From NCBI GenBank assembly GCA_046483315.1, contig JAWODJ010000087.1:1-22532 (forward strand): a stretch of DNA of 22,532 bases. Reading direction: 5' to 3'. The stretch is from PXAP01 sp046483315. Its GTDB lineage: Bacteria > Bacteroidota > Bacteroidia > Bacteroidales > PUMT01. Numbering within the stretch: the first letter of the stretch is position 1; each line of letters begins with the position of its first letter. The notes beneath the pieces were generated by a model that saw nothing but the letters and a program-made list of their open reading frames with translations, ran no database searches and was not told where the DNA came from. Made by a program: the position numbers and the translations under genes. Below are positions 15,572 to 22,532 of the stretch, in pieces.

Positions 15572-18500
15572 CTAACCCAGATATTTTTCCAATACAGCAT
15601 ATAAACTCTCCTTGCTGACAGGCTTGACTAGGTGTTCGTCAAATCCCATTTCCCTGCTTGCCTTGATCTGTTCGGGCATGGCAAAGGCGGTTTGTGCTAT
15701 AACCGGTATATCCGGATCTTTAGAGCGAATTTCCCTGATCAGTTCATAACCGTCTTTTTTAGGCATTCGGATGTCAAGCAAAACAATATCCACTTTTTCA
15801 TTATTAAACAAATCCATCACCTCTTCTCCGTCTTCGGCAGCAAACATTTCGATACCTGTTGCTTTCAGCATAAATTTCAACATCTCCAGGCTGTATGGAT
15901 CATCTTCGGCAATAATGACTTTTTTCCCGGTAAATTCCGGAGTCTGAGCAGACTTTTCCTTTTTTTGTTTCCGGGTTGATTTTTCTGCTTTTCCTTCTTC
16001 AAAGGGAATAGTGAAATAGAAGGTTGAACCCTTGCCCTCTATTGAATCCACCCATATTTCACCTCCAAGTTGCTCCGTTAATCCACGTGCTATGGCAAGC
16101 CCCAGACCGGTACCCCTAATAACCTTATCCCGCTTTCTATTATAGCTGTCAGCTTGCCGGAACCGTTCAAATATTTTTTCATGATAGCCGGGACTTATTC
16201 CTGCACTGGTGTCGCTTGCATAAAACAGGAGATCCTTTTTATCCCGTATTTCATAACCAAATTCTATATATCCCTTTTCGGTATACTTGAATGCATTGCT
16301 TAATAAATTTTGAAAAATTTGCCGCAATCTGAATTCATCGGTTATAACACACCGTTTACCATTTCCATCGGGCAGTTTCAGCCTGAAATCTATATTTCGT
16401 ACATTTTTCTCAATTATGTATCCCTCGAATTGTTCTTTTATTTTTTTCAGCAACTCATCAATATTTACACTTGCCGGATGGATCATCAATTCACCAGCAT
16501 CCAGACGGGAAACATCCACGATATCATCTATAAGATGCAGCAATTGCTTACCGGAATCAGAAATATTATCAACGCATCTTTTGTCCTGTTCATTGCTGAC
16601 TTTTTCTTTCAAAATACTGGTGAAACCCAGAATGGAATTTAACGGGGTGCGTATTTCGTGCGACATGTTTGCAAGGAACATATTTTTAAGCATTGACGCC
16701 TGCTCAGCAGCTTCTTTGGCATTTATCAGTTCCTTCTCCCGTTTTTTTATCCCGGTGATATCTTTTACAATATTGGAAATGGCAATAACTTTCCCTGTAT
16801 CATCTTTTATGGGTGACTTGGTTACGGATACAGGCCCCACCGAACCATCTTTTCGTCTATGAAACGTTTCAAAGTTCTTTATCTTTTTCCCCTTTCTTAC
16901 CTCTCTGATCACGGCCATATCCCCGTCATCCCTGGGATAGGCGTAAAGCTCTCCTGCACCGGAGCCTGTTGCTTCCTCTTCGGTGTAGCCGTATAACTGC
17001 ACTGCTCCTTCATTCCATGACAGGATCTCTCCCTCAGGTGATTCGCTAAAAATGGCATCATCTGATGATTCAACAATGGAGGCCAGGTGCATATCTGCTT
17101 TCATCTCCTCTTTCTCCCGGGTAATATCCTGTAAAAAAGTGGCAACAACATCTTCCTCATGGGAAAAATAGAGGATATTAAAATGCCTCTTAGATTTTGC
17201 AAAATACCTTTCATCACGATACGCCTTCCCGGCCAGTGCTTTCTTACCGGCGACCATAAAGGCATGCCGGTAACCTTTTTCCGAAAAAAGTTCAGACACC
17301 TTCTTATCTTTATCTTTGTCCGGATCAATCTGCAACAAATCTTCAAATGCATGGTTGGTTTCTATAAGCCGGAAATCATCAACATCTCCCTTTTTATCTC
17401 TCACTGCGCCAAATAGGGCAAACCCATGTTCCATATGGTGGAATAATTCCCTGTATTTTTTCCACCGTTCTGATTCCTCTATAAGCTTTTGCACCTTTTG
17501 CTTCTCGGTTATATCTGTAAAGGTAATCACCACCCCGTCTACCTGATCCTCAATTGTCCGGTAGGGTGAAATGCGCATCCAGTATATCTCGTTTTCTCCC
17601 CGGGAAACTTCCTTTTCAACCTTTACAAGCTTTTCCAGCACCTCCTTAACGTCCTGCACCAACTGTTCCTGCAGGAATTTAATGCCAAAATCATTAATGG
17701 AACGGCCTATATCAGATTCAACCAGGTTAACGATCGACTTAATCTGAGGTGAAAATCTTCTTATTTTAAGACTTTTATCAAGAAACAGTATCCCTATATC
17801 GGTGCTTTGAAGAAAATTATTAAGATCATTGTTAATAGTGGTTACTTCGTCAATTTTGCGTTGCAATTCATTGTTCGAGGTTTCAAGCTCCTCGTTAAGT
17901 GATTGCATCTCTTCCTTTGATGTTTCCAGCTCTTCATTAGTGCTTTGAAGTTCTTCGTTTGTGGACTGGGCTTCCTCATTTGCCGAGATCAACTCCTCAT
18001 TGGAAGTTTCCAGCTCTTCAATAATACTGTTCAGGTATTCACGGTTTTCCTGAAGTTCCAGCTCCATCTGCCGCATGTATTCTTCATATTCGCCGGATAT
18101 TTGTACATCTTCTCTTTTATATTCCTTATTGGTGGGAACAGATTTCGAAGGCAGTACGGTCACAATGATCAGGTGATCAAATTGTGAAGGTCTTTTAACC
18201 GGGGTCAGTGCAAGGCTAACATAATCATTATTTCCGGAATCGGAGATTTTGATGTTTTTAAATGCAACAGATTTATTTTCTGATTTGATTTTGCGTAAAG
18301 CGCTGGTAATAGGTATTTGTAATCCTTCCCTGGCCAGGGTGACAATGTTTTGACTGGGTTCCCCGACCTGAAATCTGAAATACTTGTCACAACGGCCCAA
18401 AGAATATTGAATATCTCCATTTTTATCAATTAGCAGAAAAGGATGCATATATTCTTTTAATGCTTCGTTTTCGGCAAATTCTTTAACCGACAGTTTTTCC

Positions 18501-20005
18501 CTGCCTGGCTTTTCCCGGGCGCCTGCAATGCCCCATTGGGTTTCCTTTTCTCTTTTCTGTGACAAATAATCTACAACCGCTTTTCTGTTCTTTTTTTTCC
18601 GGTAAATATGTGCCTTAGCATCCATTGAGTCAAACAGCTCTTCTTTTAAGGAAGGTGTCTCAGAGCTTCCCAGAAAAAGGTACCTTTCAACCTGCAGCGC
18701 GTAATGAAAGGCGTTCAACAGATTTTTCTGTACTGGTGGCTCCAGATAGATCAAAAAATTACGGCAGCTTATCAGGTCAAGTTTTGAATAAGGCGGATCC
18801 TTGATGGCATTGTGTTCGGCAAAGGTAACCATGTCGCGGATATCTTTATGAACCTGGTATAAGTCATCTGTTTTCTGGAAATACTTATCCAGCAGTTCAC
18901 CGGGAATGTCAGATTCGATGTTTCCCTTGTATTTTGCGGTACGTGCAATCTCCAGTGCCTGACTATCGACATCGGTGGCAAAAATCTGCATGTCCACCCT
19001 TATATGTTGAGATTCCTGATATTCTTTGGCAAGAATGGCAATGGAGTATACCTCTTCACCGGTAGCGCAGGCAGCAACCCATATCCTTACAGGATCAGGG
19101 TTATCGGGATTGAATATTTCCGGGAACACCTTTTCCCTCAGAATATCAAAGGCTTCCCTGTTCCTGAAAAATGAGGTTACCAGGATCAGCAGTTCTTTGA
19201 AAAGATGATGGACTTCATCCGGATTGTCTTCTATGAAATTCACATAATCTTTAAGCCTCTTTATTTTATGAAGGGTCATCCTGCGGCGGATACGCCTGAA
19301 TACGGTATTTTTCTTATAGCCTGAGAAATCGTGATCGGTTTCCGCTTTAAGCAGCTGAAACAATCTTTTCAGTGAATCAGGAGAATCATCCTCATCAAAT
19401 GGTTTGTCTTCCTTGTTGATATTCTTTTGAAATTCAATAAGCATACCGGGAAGATCTTCCGGCCTTGCAACCTTATCCACTAGCCCGGTTTCAATCGCGT
19501 TACGGGGCATGGAACTGAATTTAGCCGACTCCGGATCCTGCACCATCACCAGTCCCCCGGCGCTTTTTATCTCCCTTATTCCTGCTGTCCCGTCAGAACC
19601 AGACCCGCTTAGCAATATCGCAGCTGTTCTGTCTTTATAGTCGGCTGCAAGTGACCGTAAAAAAAGATCGATGGGCAAATGAAGTCCCCGCTTGTCTTTG
19701 CTGTATTTTTGAAGATGAAACCTGTTGTTTGAAATAGTAACATCAAATCCAGCAGGCAGTACATAAACATGCCCGGGGCTGGGAGTAGTATTATTTTCTA
19801 CATCAAGAACTTTTAGGCCGGTCTTTTTTTGAAGAATTTCAGGAAGGATACTTTTGTAATCGGGAGAGAGGTGTTGTATTATCACAAAGGCTATCCCCGT
19901 TGATTCTCCCAGATTTGAAAAGAATGCTTCCATAGCCTTTATTCCGTTGGCGGATGCACCAATAGCTGCAATAACAGGTTGTTCATTATCTCTTTTCCGT
20001 GCCAT
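15572..20005 (-). CDS. CheB-CheR-PAS hybrid histidine kinase fusion with receiver
   Basis: A single 1477-residue soluble protein. CheB methylesterase (about 10-190) keeps the catalytic set Ser18 ('AIGASANGI'), His45 ('IIQHLSPDY') and Asp138 ('LSGSGSDGT'), without the usual receiver in front. CheR methyltransferase (about 205-465) has 'KNTVFRRIRRRM', the SAM loop 'WVAACATGEEVYSIAI', 'IFATDVDSQALEIAR' and 'LISCRNFLIYL'. A coiled coil follows with repeats such as 'STNEELQSTNEELETS' (about 650-720), then PAS-like regions including 'DDAIFSESPEGEILSWNEGA'. HisKA has His1116 ('ANMSHEIRTPLNSILGF'); HATPase_c has 'QNLLSNAFKYT', an unusual G1 'DTSAGI', and 'GTGLGLAIARGL'. The C-terminal receiver has 'AEDDP' and Asp1411 ('LLDIRMPKKDGY'). 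CheB/CheR/PAS fusions are a known non-chemotaxis architecture, but their methylation substrate is generally unclear. The kinase-receiver core is paralogous to the Kai-linked kinase. Confidence 0.95.
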   Translation of the reverse strand: MARKRDNEQPVIAAIGASANGIKAMEAFFSNLGESTGIAFVIIQHLSPDYKSILPEILQKKTGLKVLDVENNTTPSPGHVYVLPAGFDVTISNNRFHLQKYSKDKRGLHLPIDLFLRSLAADYKDRTAAILLSGSGSDGTAGIREIKSAGGLVMVQDPESAKFSSMPRNAIETGLVDKVARPEDLPGMLIEFQKNINKEDKPFDEDDSPDSLKRLFQLLKAETDHDFSGYKKNTVFRRIRRRMTLHKIKRLKDYVNFIEDNPDEVHHLFKELLILVTSFFRNREAFDILREKVFPEIFNPDNPDPVRIWVAACATGEEVYSIAILAKEYQESQHIRVDMQIFATDVDSQALEIARTAKYKGNIESDIPGELLDKYFQKTDDLYQVHKDIRDMVTFAEHNAIKDPPYSKLDLISCRNFLIYLEPPVQKNLLNAFHYALQVERYLFLGSSETPSLKEELFDSMDAKAHIYRKKKNRKAVVDYLSQKREKETQWGIAGAREKPGREKLSVKEFAENEALKEYMHPFLLIDKNGDIQYSLGRCDKYFRFQVGEPSQNIVTLAREGLQIPITSALRKIKSENKSVAFKNIKISDSGNNDYVSLALTPVKRPSQFDHLIIVTVLPSKSVPTNKEYKREDVQISGEYEEYMRQMELELQENREYLNSIIEELETSNEELISANEEAQSTNEELQSTNEELETSKEEMQSLNEELETSNNELQRKIDEVTTINNDLNNFLQSTDIGILFLDKSLKIRRFSPQIKSIVNLVESDIGRSINDFGIKFLQEQLVQDVKEVLEKLVKVEKEVSRGENEIYWMRISPYRTIEDQVDGVVITFTDITEKQKVQKLIEESERWKKYRELFHHMEHGFALFGAVRDKKGDVDDFRLIETNHAFEDLLQIDPDKDKDKKVSELFSEKGYRHAFMVAGKKALAGKAYRDERYFAKSKRHFNILYFSHEEDVVATFLQDITREKEEMKADMHLASIVESSDDAIFSESPEGEILSWNEGAVQLYGYTEEEATGSGAGELYAYPRDDGDMAVIREVRKGKKIKNFETFHRRKDGSVGPVSVTKSPIKDDTGKVIAISNIVKDITGIKKREKELINAKEAAEQASMLKNMFLANMSHEIRTPLNSILGFTSILKEKVSNEQDKRCVDNISDSGKQLLHLIDDIVDVSRLDAGELMIHPASVNIDELLKKIKEQFEGYIIEKNVRNIDFRLKLPDGNGKRCVITDEFRLRQIFQNLLSNAFKYTEKGYIEFGYEIRDKKDLLFYASDTSAGISPGYHEKIFERFRQADSYNRKRDKVIRGTGLGLAIARGLTEQLGGEIWVDSIEGKGSTFYFTIPFEEGKAEKSTRKQKKEKSAQTPEFTGKKVIIAEDDPYSLEMLKFMLKATGIEMFAAEDGEEVMDLFNNEKVDIVLLDIRMPKKDGYELIREIRSKDPDIPVIAQTAFAMPEQIKASREMGFDEHLVKPVSKESLYAVLEKYLG

Positions 20006-20092
20006 AAAAATCTGGTTAAAAGTTAACTTTGAGACTTAAAATTAATGCCAAAGAATTACTTCTTATAAAAAAGACAAAAATTCTATAAAATA

Positions 20093-20231
20093 GATATAAA
20101 ATTCGTGCCGGCAATGATCCTGTGATCTAGATAGTAATTATAAGTTACAGGTTAACTGCCATTTGAAATAATATTTTTTTTATGACCGGATTAGTTTTCA
20201 ACTTCTTCCAAAATGGTGCATTGATGCAACA
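20093..20231. repeat. direct repeat copy 2 (upstream of the CheB/CheR kinase)
   Basis: This is the partner of 15376-15510. It spans the last codons and stop of the S49 peptidase remnant and the gap in front of the kinase gene. Conserved blocks include gatcctgtgatct at 20116, atagtaatta at 20131 and gccatttga at 20158. Because both copies lie about 80-90 bp upstream of a minus-strand start codon (fbaB and the kinase gene), they might also carry a shared promoter or regulatory site. Confidence 0.85.
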
Positions 20232-20907
20232 TAAAAGGATCAAAAAACAGAGGCCGGCCATGAATTAAAAGACAGGATTCTGCTATTTCATTCAATACTC
20301 CGGGTCCCGGTTCACCGGGCTCCGTCAGCCAGCCATAAATGAAAAAAAGTGATAACGGTCCGGATAATCCACTATCTAAAGATCCCCGAAAAGTATTAGC
20401 AAATGTACTCTCAGCTTTTTCATTATTGGATGCATTCCTGCGTGCGATATACCGGAAAATAAATGGCTGTCGGGGATAAAAAGATATCCGCACTTTTTTG
20501 GCCCTGATGATATCCTTTACGTGTGATATGGCATCATAAAGCCCTCCGGACTCATCTACCAGACCACGCTCTGCCGCCTCCTGTCCCAGCCAGAGCCGCC
20601 CCTCGCCCAGCTCATGAATCTTCTCTGCAGACATATTCCTGAATCCTGCAACCCGGTCGAGAAATTTCCTGTAAAGGAAATCTGTATTTTTATTAATCAT
20701 CTCCTTTTCCTTGTCAGTGAGTGGCCTGTAAACATATCCTAAATCTGCCGATTCTCCATGCTTAATGGTGTCAGTTGTCAAACCCTGTTTGTTAAGTAAC
20801 CCGGATAAATTGAAATAAAGCAAAAGAACCCCTATCTCCCGGTACTTGCCTTTAAGTTCGAGTTTTACATAGTGGCTGATATTCTTGTTCCTGAAAATCC
20901 ATATATA
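20191..20907 (-). pseudogene. S49 (SppA-type) peptidase remnant without its catalytic region
   Basis: The frame is open from the stop TAG at 20908-20910 to the TGA/TAA-type end at 20191, but the upstream part has no ATG; a TTG at 20823 would give 210 residues. The N-terminal piece, before the TTG, reads 'NISHYVKLELKGKYREIG', like the first strand of S49 peptidases. It then jumps directly to 'NLSGLLNKQGLTTDTIKHGE' and 'YRPLTDKEKEMINKNTDF', 'GEGRLWLGQEAAERGLVDES', which belong to the region after the catalytic Ser. The segment containing the nucleophile Ser (and Lys of the other half) is absent, suggesting an in-frame internal deletion plus loss of the start. A ~70-residue C-terminal extension ends in 'LHQCTILEEVEN'. 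Most likely a non-functional relic. Confidence 0.75.
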
Positions 20908-21100
20908 CTATAATAATGCTGTTGTTCAAAAAATCATAATCAATATTTTTTTACAGCACAATCATTATGCCAGTAAAGAAACCAATATGTTTACCAGTCT
21001 CCATATGATCAGTATTTTCTCTCAAAAGGTCATAACATATTTACTTATCCTGTACGGAATGGTTTTTGTTTATTCAAAAACGTAATTTAAATGTTAAGCT

Positions 21101-21727
21101 ATGGATAATAAGGAAAGAATGATTGAAGAACAGTTACGTAACCGCGATATTTACGATGAGAAGGTGCTGGAAGCCATGAGTGCGGTGGACAGGAAAATCT
21201 TTGTTCCTGATGATATCAAGGATATGGCATATGATGATACGCCACTGCCCATAGGAAAGGATCAGACAATCAGCCAGCCATATATCGTAGCTTACATGGC
21301 GCAGGCCCTGGATCTGGAACCGGATGATAAGGTTCTGGAAGTGGGGAGTGGTTGTGGATATAATGCCGCAGTATTATCCCGGCTGGTTTCGCATGTATAC
21401 AGTATAGAGATAATTGAATGGCTTGCCGAACTTGCAAAAAAGAATCTTGCTGAAGCAGATATTCCAAATGTGAGCGTCAGTTTTGGCGACGGTTACCAGG
21501 GCTGGCCGGATAAATCTCCCTTTGACAAAATCATGATAACTGCGGCTGCTCCTGTTATACCTGAACCGTTAAAAAACCAGTTAACTACAGGCGGCAAAAT
21601 TTTAGCACCGGTAGCTAACACATTTCAGAAACTTATTCTGCTGGAAAAGAAAGAAGAAGGTAATTATGTTGAACATGACCTGATTCACGTTCGCTTTGTG
21701 CCAATGACCGGATACCGGAATACATAA
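21101..21727 (+). CDS. pcm: protein-L-isoaspartate O-methyltransferase
   Basis: This 208-residue enzyme is full length for the family. It transfers a methyl group from SAM to L-isoaspartyl residues in damaged proteins so that they can revert to aspartate. Seen motifs: N-terminal 'MIEEQLRNRDIYDEKVLEAM' and 'VDRKIFVPDDIKDMAYDD', the PCMT signature 'PLPIGKDQTISQPYIVAYM', SAM motif I 'VLEVGSGCGYNAAVLSRL', acidic 'VYSIEIIEWLAELA', and 'FDKIMITAAAPVIPEPL' with 'GGKILAPV'. The start ATG 21101 gives the normal N-terminus. It is divergent from the S49 remnant and only 26 bp ahead of the next plus-strand gene, so the two probably form an operon. Confidence 0.96.
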   Translation: MDNKERMIEEQLRNRDIYDEKVLEAMSAVDRKIFVPDDIKDMAYDDTPLPIGKDQTISQPYIVAYMAQALDLEPDDKVLEVGSGCGYNAAVLSRLVSHVYSIEIIEWLAELAKKNLAEADIPNVSVSFGDGYQGWPDKSPFDKIMITAAAPVIPEPLKNQLTTGGKILAPVANTFQKLILLEKKEEGNYVEHDLIHVRFVPMTGYRNT

Positions 21728-21753
21728 TAATAATAAAATCACTTACTTATTTC

Positions 21754-22532
21754 ATGATCAACCATAATGATAAAAAATTTGAAGTAGCGCTGAATCTGAC
21801 AAATGATTTTTTACGGAGAACCAGCATTATAGGATCTGAAGGGAATCCTGCCCGGCGGTATCTGTGGACAGATGCTTTTGCCGTTCAGGCATGTTTTGCA
21901 TTATCAAAAGAACAGGAAGGAGATATTTATAAAAATTATGCCTTGAAGCTTATTGATTTGGTTCATCATACTCTTGGAAAATACAGGGAAGATGATCACA
22001 GAAAAAGTTGGATCAGCGGATTGCCACCTGATGAAGGTGAAAAACATCCAACTGCCGGTGGATTGAGGATAGGTAAAAAATTATCCGAACAAAAAAATGG
22101 AGAGTTTTTTGACCAAACCCTGGAATGGGAACGGGATGGCCAGTATTTTCATTACCTGACCCGCTGGTTTAACACACTCCTTATGGCCTTCCGGGAAACC
22201 GGTGACAATACTTATGCAATATGGGCTTCTGAACTTATAAAAGCAGGTAAAAAATTTATCGATGAAGACCGGGGTATGCTGAAAATTTACTGGAAAATGA
22301 ACACCGACCTTACTAAACCGGTAGTTGAAAGTATGGGTGCCCATGATCCGATGGAAGGCCTGGTATCCGTTTTAAGTGCCATCGAAGCAGCTCCGGAAAG
22401 CAGGGCCTCTCTTGATTCTCTGAAGCAGGCTTTTAAAGATATTTGTCAGGATATGAACTGGTTTACAACAGACCCACTGGGAATAGGAGGATTACTGATG
22501 AACACAGTCGCACCCAGAGGCTGCCAGGTCGT
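21754..22532 (+). CDS. unrecognised protein, possibly alpha/alpha-barrel (six-hairpin-like), truncated by the window end
   Basis: The frame opens at ATG 21754 and stays open to the last base (259 codons visible), so the 3' end is missing. The product is helix-rich with many aromatic residues and no signal peptide: 'RRYLWTDAFAVQACFALSK', 'YALKLIDLVHHTLGKYRED', 'SWISGLPPDEGEKHPTAGGL', 'YFHYLTRWFNTLLMAFRETG', 'GAHDPMEGLVSVLSAIEAA'. Repeated helices with 'WTDAF', 'YLTRW' and 'HDPMEGL' suggest an alpha/alpha-toroid of the six-hairpin glycosidase type (inference from pattern only). It follows pcm by 26 bp. No catalytic residues are assigned. Full-length context is needed to tell whether it acts on sugars. 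Confidence 0.8.
   Translation, partial: MINHNDKKFEVALNLTNDFLRRTSIIGSEGNPARRYLWTDAFAVQACFALSKEQEGDIYKNYALKLIDLVHHTLGKYREDDHRKSWISGLPPDEGEKHPTAGGLRIGKKLSEQKNGEFFDQTLEWERDGQYFHYLTRWFNTLLMAFRETGDNTYAIWASELIKAGKKFIDEDRGMLKIYWKMNTDLTKPVVESMGAHDPMEGLVSVLSAIEAAPESRASLDSLKQAFKDICQDMNWFTTDPLGIGGLLMNTVAPRGCQV

Noticed and set aside
15418..15600. 60-codon minus-strand frame next to the kinase gene end
   Set aside because: It lies over direct repeat copy 1 in a different frame from the recognisable S49 tail and overlaps the end of the kinase gene; no features of its own.
20885..21085. 66-codon plus-strand frame before pcm
   Set aside because: Low-complexity Ile/Asn/Tyr-rich content in an AT-rich gap, overlapping the open frame of the S49 remnant; no recognisable features.
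1..22532. CRISPR arrays, tRNA or rRNA genes, insertion sequences, phage genes
   Set aside because: None seen by eye: the only repeats are in-gene modules and the one direct-repeat pair, and no transposase or integrase motif appears in any frame.

Overview
The window looks like chromosomal DNA of an uncultured or lesser-known member of the Bacteroidota, probably an environmental Bacteroidales/Marinilabiliales-type lineage. The evidence is a type A T9SS C-terminal sorting domain with the usual 'YPNP' start, secreted multi-repeat and beta-helix proteins, a lipoprotein with Bacteroidota-style Fn3-like repeats, starts without clear Shine-Dalgarno sequences (including a forced TTG start), and moderate GC with AT-rich gaps. 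No tRNA, rRNA, CRISPR array, insertion sequence or phage gene was seen.

Layout. (1) 1-4324 is a cell-surface block: the 3' end of a beta-helix protein, a 717-residue secreted protein with three nearly identical 80-residue repeats plus PKD, YDG-like, dockerin and T9SS sorting modules, and, convergent to it, a lipoprotein with three Fn3-like repeats and a C-terminal cohesin-like domain. Dockerin and cohesin-like modules therefore lie side by side. (2) 4588-6691 (minus) is an SDR oxidoreductase (YbjT-like, with DUF2867-type C-terminus), an SRPBCC protein and two possible very small genes chained by overlapping stop/start codons. (3) 7055-9795 holds a FAS1/fasciclin gene (minus), an orphan 112-residue gene, short gene-like remnants, and an NAD(P)-dependent aldehyde dehydrogenase of the succinate-semialdehyde type. 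(4) 9886-13853 (minus) is the most interesting part: an operon-like array kaiC, kaiB, kaiB, hybrid histidine kinase, preceded by a possible 59-codon small gene. There is no kaiA, and KaiC lacks the long C-terminal tail to which KaiA binds in cyanobacteria. (5) 14236-15294 (minus) is a class I (DhnA/FbaB-type) fructose-bisphosphate aldolase. (6) 15572-20005 (minus) is a giant CheB-CheR-PAS-histidine kinase-receiver fusion whose kinase and receiver core is paralogous to the Kai-linked kinase. It is flanked by a diverged ~140-bp direct repeat that includes the last codons of an S49 peptidase. (7) 20191-20907 is an S49 (SppA-type) peptidase remnant lacking its catalytic middle. (8) 21101-22532 (plus) is a protein-L-isoaspartate methyltransferase followed by a truncated, unrecognised gene, possibly of an alpha/alpha-barrel type.

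How the parts may work together: KaiC (double RecA-like ATPase with two adjacent serines at the phosphorylation positions) and two distinct KaiB proteins could form a timing or stress module read out by the co-transcribed PAS hybrid kinase. The neighbouring CheB/CheR kinase has a closely similar kinase-receiver output and could feed the same unseen phosphotransfer partner. This is inference from gene order and family knowledge; neither oscillation nor partner identity can be read from sequence.
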